A stretch of DNA of 64,000 nucleotides from Pelagihabitans sp965238025 (lineage in GTDB: Bacteria; Bacteroidota; Bacteroidia; Flavobacteriales; Flavobacteriaceae). Location of the stretch: positions 2,790,001-2,854,000 of the forward strand of contig OZ250162.1 in assembly GCA_965238025.1 (NCBI GenBank), read 5' to 3'. The number at the start of each line of letters is the position of its first letter. Positions within the stretch are counted from its first letter, which is position 1. A model generated the notes under the pieces. That model saw only the letters and a program-made list of their open reading frames with translations. It was not told where the DNA came from and did not search any database. This document shows, one piece after another, positions 53,777-61,712 of this stretch. A program made the position numbers and the translations under genes.

Positions 53777-54865
53777 TTAATTTATTATTCTAATTATCTC
53801 ATCCGTTCTTGTAATCACAAATGAGTTATTTTCGACTTTTTTTATTCCAAGTTTTTCTTTAGTTCGGATTAAATAATGTTTTTCATTATCGTCAAGTTCA
53901 TATTTTACTCCAGAGTAATAAAGTTTATTACTTAAACTTTCCACAATGTACTCCAAAAGCAAGACTTGATTTTTGTGCTCCCAATTGTTTTCAATTTCTC
54001 TTGGTTTGACTCTTATGTTTTTTTCATCCAGCCATTCTATTTCAAATTCACGAGCATTAAAAAAATTATGACCAAGACATATTTCTTCGACAAGTTCTTT
54101 GTCATAGTAAATATATCTATTGGCTTTGTCAACAATATAATCTTCTCTTTGAACTAAACCTGCTTTTGTATAAGGAACTCCCATATTTTGTTTTCCAACA
54201 ATAAACCTCCATTCATCCTCATATTGCCATTGTTCAGATTTAATGTTTGTTGTATAGTATAATGGGACAAGCATTGTTCTGAAAGAGCTTACATCAATGG
54301 GTGATAAACTTTTAGTGTAATTTATAGGGAACAGACCTAAATACTCCTCCTCATCGGTTATTTTACTTTCGATACTTTTTTCAAGTTCCGAGGTTTTAAA
54401 TTTTATTTGAAATCCTTTTTCTTGGGTGTAATGAGGCCACATTAGGGGGTTATTTTCTTTACCAGTAGTTGAAATTATTCCGAATAGATTTGTTGCAACA
54501 TCGTAAACACTTGAAATGTATCCTTTACACAAGTTCGTTTTGTTACAATCATTGTTAAAATATTCGATTAATTCGTCTGGGGATAAAACTTCTCCGTAAA
54601 AGCGTTGGTATTGCTCAAAATCAATTGGTCTGCTTGTGTAAAGCAAAAATGGACTACAGTCCAAAGTATCATTTAATTCGACTGGATGAGAAGCGTAAAA
54701 ATACCCTTTAATTAATGCATCAACTCCAAATTTGTTTAGAGCATAAAATTTGAAAATACTTTCAGGTTTTTCTTTTTCGTGTTCAATAATGGCTCTGTCG
54801 TCTGAAGAATCATAATTCTTGACGTATTTAAAATCATTGTATTCGTATTCTTCTACGTTTTTCAT
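53777..54865 (-). CDS. DUF2971-family protein
   Basis: The 362-residue protein carries the DUF2971 signature NPLMWPHYTQEKGFQIKF near residues 137-155 and EDEWRFIVG near 217, with an N-terminal IFKFYALNKFG. No signal peptide or membrane segment is present, so it is cytoplasmic. The biochemical role of DUF2971 is not established. It is the largest cytoplasmic cassette gene, between R11 and R12. Confidence 0.82.
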   Translation of the reverse strand: MKNVEEYEYNDFKYVKNYDSSDDRAIIEHEKEKPESIFKFYALNKFGVDALIKGYFYASHPVELNDTLDCSPFLLYTSRPIDFEQYQRFYGEVLSPDELIEYFNNDCNKTNLCKGYISSVYDVATNLFGIISTTGKENNPLMWPHYTQEKGFQIKFKTSELEKSIESKITDEEEYLGLFPINYTKSLSPIDVSSFRTMLVPLYYTTNIKSEQWQYEDEWRFIVGKQNMGVPYTKAGLVQREDYIVDKANRYIYYDKELVEEICLGHNFFNAREFEIEWLDEKNIRVKPREIENNWEHKNQVLLLEYIVESLSNKLYYSGVKYELDDNEKHYLIRTKEKLGIKKVENNSFVITRTDEIIRIIN

Positions 54866-54872
54866 TCAGCTT

Positions 54873-55008
54873 GCTTACAACGGTTCGGCTATGATTAGTT
54901 GCGGCGTTAGAAATCCGCAGGATTTCCCGCCGTAGACTAAACATAGTAATTATGCGTGGATTTTCCGAAGGAAAATCTGTAGCAATTAATTATAGGTGTT
55001 GTTAGCTG
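54873..55008 (-). repeat. Cassette repeat R12 (duplicated with R14)
   Basis: Cores GCTTACAACGG (54873-54883) and GTTAGCTG (55001-55008). Hairpins GAAATCC/GGATTTC and GATTTTCC/GGAAAATC are present. Apart from its first bases it is almost identical to R14. Confidence 0.8.
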
Positions 55009-55014
55009 TAGTTT

Positions 55015-55458
55015 TTATTTCAGTTTCTCATATTCCGCAATCGGAAAATCATGTTCGACCCATTTTTTACGATATTCTTCGGGTCCAAGTTCGGTCATTA
55101 TTCCATCCAGTACGTTTCTCACTTGATTAACATATTTCGGGACTGTCGTTTCTCCTTTAAAAATTAGTTTGAAATTGTTTTCATCAATTAGATTCCAACT
55201 CCACCAGTCTTCATACCATCTCAACTCGTATTCGATTTTAATACCGTCTTTTTTATTCAAAATCAATACGTGTTCTCCCGGTTCGTCCATAAACACCACC
55301 GATTTAAAATCCTTTTCTCGAATTTCAATTGCTGACTCTCCTAGTTCTTTCAAGCTGTCGTGTAAATATGAAATTGAAAATTTAGTTTTTTTAATTCCAT
55401 TCCCAATTTTTCCGACCGCCCATCCAGCTCCATCTATTTTATATTCAATCTGAATCAT
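55015..55458 (-). CDS. Uncharacterised cytoplasmic protein, copy A
   Basis: The 147-residue protein has no signal peptide and a tryptophan-rich middle (RWYEDWWSWNLIDENN). It differs from the gene at 56471-56914 by one residue (Gly here, Asp there in NKKDGIKIEYE). I do not recognise a family. The two copies and their repeats are a recent cassette duplication. It lies between R12 and R13. Confidence 0.7.
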   Translation of the reverse strand: MIQIEYKIDGAGWAVGKIGNGIKKTKFSISYLHDSLKELGESAIEIREKDFKSVVFMDEPGEHVLILNKKDGIKIEYELRWYEDWWSWNLIDENNFKLIFKGETTVPKYVNQVRNVLDGIMTELGPEEYRKKWVEHDFPIAEYEKLK

Positions 55459-55470
55459 TTTTTGAAATTA

Positions 55471-55703
55471 CAGCTAACGTCTCGGCTATGGCAAGTAGGG
55501 CAGGCAAGGAAACTTTTCGTTTCCGTCTGGTCTGCGAGCCGGAGCTTTTTGCCCGCCCGAACGTGCCTTTTCGGTACGGGCGGGTTTCGCTTTTTCTTTT
55601 TTCCTGTCCAAAGCTAAATCCATAAGATTTAGCGACTTTATAAATATGCGCAGACCTTCCGGTTTTGCCCTAAACTCCGCATTACGTTTAGGTTTTGTTG
55701 GCA
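55471..55703 (-). repeat. Cassette repeat R13 (long, GC-stem type)
   Basis: Cores CAGCTAACG (55471-55479) and TTTTGTTGGC (55693-55702). The stem GCCCGCCCG...CGGGCGGG is at 55551-55584 in the same orientation as in R6. Confidence 0.75.
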
Positions 55704-55711
55704 TTAGTATT

Positions 55712-56311
55712 TTATTCCACGCTGTCTTTTATAACTTTTGTTTTTGACAAATAGTCATGGAGTCCATTTTTCACAAACAAGTATGATATACCATCAAAGG
55801 GAATTAACCGACATAGAGTTCTGGTTATTATTTCGGAAACAGTTGGTCTATTTCCGTCTATTTTCACAACTTTAGTTTTAGTAATGAATTTTCCAATTGT
55901 TTTTTGAAATTTTATTTCCATTACTGCATAATACGCAAAGAATGTCCCGAACATAATTATTAAAGTGAATATTGCTCCCGTTGCACTATTGGAGTTGGAG
56001 TTTATGAAAAGTCCGATAATCATTAACACAATTAAAATTAGTAAATAGGCAATGATAAAGTCGATTATATAATGTAAAAATCTTACTCCCGAACTAACAA
56101 CACCTGCGTCAACTTTTCTTCTTTGCTCCGTTTCGGTAGTTACTTTTTTTTGGATTTGTTCAAAGTGCGATTTGTCAATATTCCGTTTTCCAATTTCCGA
56201 TTCGGCAGCTTCGATAGCTTGAGGCTGATATTTTTCTCTTTCAGCGGTTACAATTTTGATGAGTTCTTCATCAGTCTGGTCAGACATTATCTGTCTAAAT
56301 TCATTTTCCAT
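55712..56311 (-). CDS. RDD-family membrane protein
   Basis: The 199-residue protein has a helical N-terminal half (SDQTDEELIKIVTAEREKYQ) followed by an RDD domain with the first-helix VRFLHYIIDFIIAYLLIL and two more membrane segments. RDD proteins are small membrane proteins of mostly unknown, possibly ion transport, function. It is a cassette between R13 and R14. Confidence 0.8.
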   Translation of the reverse strand: MENEFRQIMSDQTDEELIKIVTAEREKYQPQAIEAAESEIGKRNIDKSHFEQIQKKVTTETEQRRKVDAGVVSSGVRFLHYIIDFIIAYLLILIVLMIIGLFINSNSNSATGAIFTLIIMFGTFFAYYAVMEIKFQKTIGKFITKTKVVKIDGNRPTVSEIITRTLCRLIPFDGISYLFVKNGLHDYLSKTKVIKDSVE

Positions 56312-56331
56312 TCGATTTTTTCAATATTAAT

Positions 56332-56464
56332 GCCAACGTATCGGCTATGGTTAGTTGCGGCGTTAGAAATCCGCAGGATTTCCCGCCGTAGACTAAACAT
56401 AGTAATTATGCGTGGATTTTCCGCAGGAAAATCCCCAGCAATTAATTATAGGTATTGTTAGCTG
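56332..56464 (-). repeat. Cassette repeat R14 (duplicated with R12)
   Basis: Cores GCCAACG (56332-56338) and GTTAGCTG (56457-56464). Nearly identical to R12 from GGCTATG onward, differing at a handful of positions. Confidence 0.8.
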
Positions 56465-56470
56465 TAGTTT

Positions 56471-56914
56471 TTATTTCAGTTTCTCATATTCCGCAATCGG
56501 AAAATCATGTTCGACCCATTTTTTACGATATTCTTCGGGTCCAAGTTCGGTCATTATTCCATCCAGTACGTTTCTCACTTGATTAACATATTTCGGGACT
56601 GTCGTTTCTCCTTTAAAAATTAGTTTGAAATTGTTTTCATCAATTAGATTCCAACTCCACCAGTCTTCATACCATCTCAACTCGTATTCGATTTTAATAT
56701 CGTCTTTTTTATTCAAAATCAATACGTGTTCTCCCGGTTCGTCCATAAACACCACCGATTTAAAATCCTTTTCTCGAATTTCAATTGCTGACTCTCCTAG
56801 TTCTTTCAAGCTGTCGTGTAAATATGAAATTGAAAATTTAGTTTTTTTAATTCCATTCCCAATTTTTCCGACCGCCCATCCAGCTCCATCTATTTTATAT
56901 TCAATCTGAATCAT
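56471..56914 (-). CDS. Uncharacterised cytoplasmic protein, copy B
   Basis: The 147-residue protein is a duplicate of that at 55015-55458, offset by 1456 bp. I see one base change across the gene (the Gly/Asp codon). The duplicated block runs from within R12/R14 through the gene to the CAGCTAACG core of R13/R15, where identity stops. Function is unknown. Confidence 0.7.
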   Translation of the reverse strand: MIQIEYKIDGAGWAVGKIGNGIKKTKFSISYLHDSLKELGESAIEIREKDFKSVVFMDEPGEHVLILNKKDDIKIEYELRWYEDWWSWNLIDENNFKLIFKGETTVPKYVNQVRNVLDGIMTELGPEEYRKKWVEHDFPIAEYEKLK

Positions 56915-56926
56915 TTTTTGAAATTA

Positions 56927-57156
56927 CAGCTAACGGTTTAGCTATGAACAGTACGGGGGCAAACTAGCGTTTGCTTTCCGCCACGCACATAGCGAAATCT
57001 TTTTGCCCGCCCGAACGTGCCGTTCGGTACGGGCGGGTTTTGTTTTTTCTTTTCCTGTCCAAAGCAAAATCCAAAAGATTTTGCGGACTTTATAAAAATA
57101 CGCAAACCCTGAGATTATGCCCGAAGCCCGTATTGTTTATAGGTTTTGTTGTAGGC
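56927..57156 (-). repeat. Cassette repeat R15 (long, GC-stem type)
   Basis: Cores CAGCTAACGG (56927-56936) and TTTTGTTGTAGG (57144-57155). The GC stem is at 57005-57037 with a shorter loop than in R6 and R13. Confidence 0.72.
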
Positions 57157-57187
57157 AATTCTTTTCCGATATACCTATCCAATCCAT

Positions 57188-57562
57188 TCATTCATTCGGA
57201 TATTGAAGGTCCGTTTTTAGTATATCATCTTTAGAATTATCATAAAATAGTCGGTAAAGAAAAGATTCTTGATTATTGAAAACCCATATATCTCGCTCCA
57301 TATTTTCATTTTTCAATTCCGCAATTATTCCTTTAATTTCATTTTCCATTGCTAAATCCGATGATTCCGTTTTTAGATAGACATGAACATAACCTTTGAG
57401 ACATTTATCGTTAAACAATGTGTCAATCCGTTTAGCGTTTCGATTGAGTTCGGCTATTTTTACGTATTCATTATCAGTAAGTTTTTCGTAATTACAGTCA
57501 ATGTAATTACAACTTGTAACTACGAATACGATTATTAATATTCCTAAATAATTTATTTTCAC
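57188..57562 (-). CDS. Small lipoprotein of unknown function
   Basis: I start at GTG 57562, where the first residues KINYLGILIIVFVVTSC form a lipoprotein signal, giving 124 residues. The frame extends to 57664, but that part lies in the terminal repeat R16. The mature part is charged, with no motif I recognise. It is the first cassette in the transcription direction. Confidence 0.65.
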   Translation of the reverse strand: MKINYLGILIIVFVVTSCNYIDCNYEKLTDNEYVKIAELNRNAKRIDTLFNDKCLKGYVHVYLKTESSDLAMENEIKGIIAELKNENMERDIWVFNNQESFLYRLFYDNSKDDILKTDLQYPNE

Positions 57563-57577
57563 AAATTTTCTTGAATT

Positions 57578-57690
57578 GCTTACAACGGTCGCGGCTATGA
57601 CGAGTAGGGCAGGAGGTGAGCAACTGCCCTTCCGTTTGGCCTTAGCCAGAACTTTTTGCCCCATTTGTTATTGCCCAAGGTACGTTTGTT
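57578..57690 (-). repeat. Terminal half repeat R16
   Basis: The left core GCTTACAACGG (57578-57588) and the CGGCTATGACGAGTAGGGCAGG-like stretch (in part) match R7 and R13. I find no matching right arm before the SulP gene, so only the part next to the first cassette remains. Confidence 0.55.
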
Positions 57691-57820
57691 TCTTTTTTAG
57701 GACTTCTATTACTTTCAAAAGTATTAGTTGCTACAAGAGTATATATTTTCAGTTGTTTTGCTCGAACCATGCCCTAACAAGTTTTTGTAAGGACCCGGGA
57801 ACAAAAAAAGTGGGTCTTTA

Positions 57821-60052
57821 TTACGTTGTCTTTCCGTGTAAGAGCGTGGCCAATGCTGCACCATAATCTATAAATGCAATGGTTTCATCTGTCCTCGCCA
57901 ATTTTATTTTATCAAAAATGACCAGCGCCTCGCCATTACTTTCTAAATGATAAATCTGGTGATTTTCGAAAAAACGAATGACTTCATCGGTAAAAAATGA
58001 CCGAATTTCGGATGTTTTATTTCCCATAATCAGAAATTTTTTAGAAAAATCCGGATACATCTCAAAATCAATATCTTTATAGCCTGTATATGCCATCACT
58101 CGGTCAAATAACTTTTCAAATACTCCTTCTTTTTCCATGGTGAAAATGGGTATCTTTTTATTCAATTTTAGGACCATTAGCGTCGTATTAAACGTCTCAG
58201 CAGTAAAAGCTGCACCTTCACTGAACGTTACATCTGTAATTTCCCAAGACACATCCAAGCCTTTAAATGTTCCTTTGAGACAATTTGATTTACGTTCGAT
58301 AGGTCTAATTTCAAAAAAATGAAAATTCTTTAGGTAGGTCGTATTCCAATCTACTTGATTCGCGTATTGATAATCTTTTTCATTGGCTAAATTTTGTAAT
58401 CGAGTTTGCCTGGGCGATAATTTAGCGGCAGAACTGTTTAAAGAAATTTTTAAAGCTCTATTATGACTAGATGATGAAACATGCGAATCCAAACCTTTTA
58501 TGATAACTTTACCGCCAGTGTTTTTCTGTATTTTTAAGTAATCCACTATGTAATCCATATAGGTCATACCGACCAATCTTGTTTCCGATAAGTCTATATT
58601 GACATCTGCTCCGGAAGGAATTTGAGCCACCAGTTTGTCGATTTTTAAGATGCCTAAAAAATTCGCAATGCCTTTAATATTCAAATCGTAACTGCCATCT
58701 GGCTTCTTAACCAAATCGGAACCCGATTTATAAACCATCTTAAAAAATCGAGATATGGAGACCCTCGCCAATAGCATGTGACTAACCATGGCCAACAATA
58801 ATCCACCAAGTAATCCGACTAATAGATTCGTGTAAAGGGTTAAAACCATCGTGCCTAAAAAGAATATCAGTTGCTCGGTTCCCTGACTATAAACTTGTTT
58901 GAAGACGGCAGGTGACGCTAATTTAAACCCGGTATAAACGAGTAAAATAGCGAAAGCACATAGTGGTACTTGTCTCATAATCGGGCTCAATACTACAATA
59001 AAAAGTAACAAAAGAAGACCTTGATACATATTAGACCACTTTGTCTTCGCGCCATTATGTATATTGACCGTACTTCGAATAATCACGGCAATAATTGGCA
59101 AACCCCCAATCATACCAGCTGCCATCGTACTCAATCCTATTCCGGTCAAATCCTTATTCAAATCCGTCTTTCGTTTATAAGGGTCAATTTTGTCAACTGC
59201 TTTCGCAATGGCCAATGATTCAATACTTGTAATGATTAAAATGGATAATACGGTTGTCCAGAATTCAATGGTATTAATTTTACCAAAATTAGGATGCATA
59301 ATTGAATCCATAATATTATCGGGAATGTCCAACAGTAGACTAGGTCCTACCTCATATGCCTTTCCAAAGAATGAAAGCGTATGTTGGTCAAAAAAATTGA
59401 AAGCATAAACAAACGGAATGGAAAGCGCAATGACCCACATTGGGGCAGGCAGAATATGGAAAAATCGATTCGTGATTTTGGAATGAAACAATAGTAAAAG
59501 CAAGCCTGCCAAAGCAATAATCACTACAAAAGGATTGGCTTGAGGTAAGTATAAAACCGCATCGATAAGGTTTTGTACAATGCTCGGACTATCGGAATGT
59601 GTGCCCATGGCAACATGTATTTGTTTGGCAAAAATGATGATTCCGATAGCTGCCAAAAGGCCATGTATCACGGAAGAATGGAAGATATCCGCTAATCGAC
59701 CCAATTTCAATAATCCCAATACTACTTGAATGGCGCCCGAAACGACCACTGCAGCCAGTACATAATTAAAGGCTTGCCCCGAGCCATCATCCATCAATGC
59801 GATACCTAAAAGTATGACGGCAATGACCCCTTTGGCGGGCCCGTTGACTGATATATGACCGCCACGATAAAAGGTTGTTACCACACCACCGACAATCGCA
59901 GAAATAATACCGGCCATCGCCGGCGCACCAGCCGCCAGAGCAATACCTAATGAAAGCGGTAGGGCTATGAGTGAGACACTCACCGCTGCAATCAAATCAC
60001 TTTGCCAATTTTCAATTAATCCTTTAATGCCTTTTTTTGGTATTCCTTCCAT
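57821..60052 (-). CDS. SulP-family anion transporter with C-terminal extension
   Basis: The 743-residue protein has about 10-12 transmembrane segments of the SulP type (LIALPLSLGIALAAGAPAMAG near residue 27), then a STAS-like domain (about 440-550). A further domain of about 180 residues follows, with no family I recognise (MEKEGVFEKLFDRVMAYTGY). SulP proteins carry sulfate or bicarbonate across the inner membrane. Sulfate import would fit the cys genes far upstream, but bicarbonate is equally possible. The extension makes it longer than usual SulP proteins. Confidence 0.85.
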   Translation of the reverse strand: MEGIPKKGIKGLIENWQSDLIAAVSVSLIALPLSLGIALAAGAPAMAGIISAIVGGVVTTFYRGGHISVNGPAKGVIAVILLGIALMDDGSGQAFNYVLAAVVVSGAIQVVLGLLKLGRLADIFHSSVIHGLLAAIGIIIFAKQIHVAMGTHSDSPSIVQNLIDAVLYLPQANPFVVIIALAGLLLLLFHSKITNRFFHILPAPMWVIALSIPFVYAFNFFDQHTLSFFGKAYEVGPSLLLDIPDNIMDSIMHPNFGKINTIEFWTTVLSILIITSIESLAIAKAVDKIDPYKRKTDLNKDLTGIGLSTMAAGMIGGLPIIAVIIRSTVNIHNGAKTKWSNMYQGLLLLLFIVVLSPIMRQVPLCAFAILLVYTGFKLASPAVFKQVYSQGTEQLIFFLGTMVLTLYTNLLVGLLGGLLLAMVSHMLLARVSISRFFKMVYKSGSDLVKKPDGSYDLNIKGIANFLGILKIDKLVAQIPSGADVNIDLSETRLVGMTYMDYIVDYLKIQKNTGGKVIIKGLDSHVSSSSHNRALKISLNSSAAKLSPRQTRLQNLANEKDYQYANQVDWNTTYLKNFHFFEIRPIERKSNCLKGTFKGLDVSWEITDVTFSEGAAFTAETFNTTLMVLKLNKKIPIFTMEKEGVFEKLFDRVMAYTGYKDIDFEMYPDFSKKFLIMGNKTSEIRSFFTDEVIRFFENHQIYHLESNGEALVIFDKIKLARTDETIAFIDYGAALATLLHGKTT

Positions 60053-60457
60053 TTATTTAACCGTCCTATGCTTTATAAAATATTATCATAATACAAATGC
60101 GTAAAATAGTAATAATTTGGATTTAATCGGGAAGAGCGCGGAGGGTATTTTATCAATTTAGAAAATGTTGATTCAAATTGCAATGCTTCATGACTTTCAA
60201 TTGCAATACTATAGGCCCCTCTTTAACTATTATTTGCTATTGGATATTCAAGAATATCTTTTGGGTTGTATTTTGATCATTCCTAATTTTTTCACCAAAG
60301 GTTTTGGCAGAACATTTAGTTTTTGATTATACTATAAAGCCGCTTTATAATCCCTAAAGGCTAATGGATAGGTTTCTGTTACAATTCCCTAGCGTTGAAT
60401 TGAAAGAAAAAGGTTAAAAAATATAGGTCGGGCGTCAAGCGTACGATTCCTATTCAA
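60053..60457. other. AT-rich intergenic region
   Basis: These 405 bp between the SulP start and the AraC gene stop hold no open frame I would call. The SulP promoter must lie close to 60053-60120. I find no TGAYANWTRTCA palindrome. Confidence 0.4.
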
Positions 60458-61330
60458 TCACTGAACACGCGTTAATCGGTAAAACTCTTTTCTGTATTTG
60501 CTTGGGGTACTTCCTTTTATTTTCTTGAAGACCCTATTGAAATTAGCCATATTGTAAAAGCCACATTTATAGGCAATTTGAGAAATGCCATATTCCTCTT
60601 CAGCCAGCATTCTTGAAGCATTCTCTACCCGAACATCGTTTAGATATTCAATAAATGTTTTATCGGTACTCTTTTTAATAAACCTATTAAAGGAAACCTT
60701 GCTCATGCTTAACAAATTGGAAACCTGATCCAAGGTGATTTTACTAGCATAATTCTCCTGAATAAAATTATAAAACAATTTAATTCTATCACTATTGTCA
60801 AAATCGTCGGTAATAGAGGATTTGGAAACAGACAATAACCTTTGATTTTTAGATATAGAGAGCTCATAAAGTATGGCAAACATTTCTTGGAAATATTCAA
60901 AACCTTCCAATTGGGAAACCGCCATAATTCGAGGGGCGATTTTTTTTGATGCCGATTTATCGAACAAAATACCATGAATTGATTTATCCAACATTTCACG
61001 AAAAGGTTTCATAATACTTCTCTTTGTCAGGTTGCCTTCAAAAAGATCATTGTGAAATTGTATGGTTACTTCATGAACCGCATGCGTGCAATTATGCATT
61101 TTCCAACCGTGATTGACATTTGAACCCACTAGAACCAATTCGTAGTCCTGAATTTCTTCTATACTAAATCCAACAAAACGCTGCATTCCTTCGCCATCCA
61201 ATATAAAATTTAATTCTAGTTCAGGGTGAAAGTGAATAGGGTAATCAAAACTTTCCCTAAATCGATCCAGCACCAAAAAACTGTCTTGGGGGGTCAACCG
61301 CGTAATCTCTCTCTGATACGATTTTAACAT
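60458..61330 (-). CDS. AraC-family transcriptional regulator
   Basis: The 290-residue protein has an N-terminal cupin sensor domain (IHFHPELELNFILDGEG) and a C-terminal pair of helix-turn-helix motifs (KITLDQVSNLLSMSKVSFNRF and GISQIAYKCGFYNMANFNRVFKK). It is divergent from the SusC gene and probably controls it in response to a sugar. The ligand cannot be named. Confidence 0.9.
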   Translation of the reverse strand: MLKSYQREITRLTPQDSFLVLDRFRESFDYPIHFHPELELNFILDGEGMQRFVGFSIEEIQDYELVLVGSNVNHGWKMHNCTHAVHEVTIQFHNDLFEGNLTKRSIMKPFREMLDKSIHGILFDKSASKKIAPRIMAVSQLEGFEYFQEMFAILYELSISKNQRLLSVSKSSITDDFDNSDRIKLFYNFIQENYASKITLDQVSNLLSMSKVSFNRFIKKSTDKTFIEYLNDVRVENASRMLAEEEYGISQIAYKCGFYNMANFNRVFKKIKGSTPSKYRKEFYRLTRVQ

Positions 61331-61712
61331 TTTTACTTACTTTATTGTCAATCTAATACTATTTTATCATTGTTTCAATAATTTAAAAAGTCCCCGACCT
61401 TTATCCGTTGCTGCTTAACCATTGAAAATGTTAAAAAAATCGGGATAGTTCAACTATTTGATTATTCTTTTTAACAATAAATAACTCAATTTTAGTCTTT
61501 TTTGTTTTAAAAATAGATTAATGCTTGATTATCAATATCTTATGGTTTTTTGTTAACGCTAATTTAATTTTTTTTAAAAATAGTACAATAAAATGACAAT
61601 ATAGTATCTCTTTTATGACTGAGGTTTGTATAATTTTATCTTTAATTCGGTTGAGACTATTTACCGGACTAACAAATAACTAGACTATTTAACATAACTT
61701 AATTAACAACTC
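61331..61712. promoter_or_regulatory. Divergent region between araC-type gene and susC
   Basis: The 382 bp are very AT-rich and contain poly-A/T tracts. Both promoters lie here. No operator could be assigned with confidence. Confidence 0.4.

Larger units (their letters stand above)
44457..57690 (-). mobile_element. Integron-like cassette array (15 cassettes)
   Basis: Fifteen single genes lie on the minus strand, each flanked by a 115-260 bp imperfect palindromic repeat. Read in the gene direction, every repeat starts near the stop codon with a TAACAAC or similar core and ends a few bases before the next start with CGTT. That is the arrangement of integron attC sites. The arms pair (for example 53650-53666 with 53741-53757), and a hairpin fills the middle. 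No intact integrase or attI is visible. The array is bounded by the recombinase remnant at tRNA-Pro on one side and the SulP gene on the other. Confidence 0.72.

Noticed and set aside
55486..55704. A minus-strand frame rich in Lys, Arg and Ala
   Set aside because: It lies wholly within repeat R13 and its composition follows the GC stem; it has no start context or homology I recognise.
56971..57234. A plus-strand frame of 87 residues
   Set aside because: It spans repeat R15 and the end of the next cassette gene on the opposite strand, so it is a by-product of the repeat.
44457..57690. CRISPR array
   Set aside because: The repeats are 115-260 bp, imperfect and palindromic, and the segments between them are protein genes of 200-1200 bp. 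No cas genes are seen.
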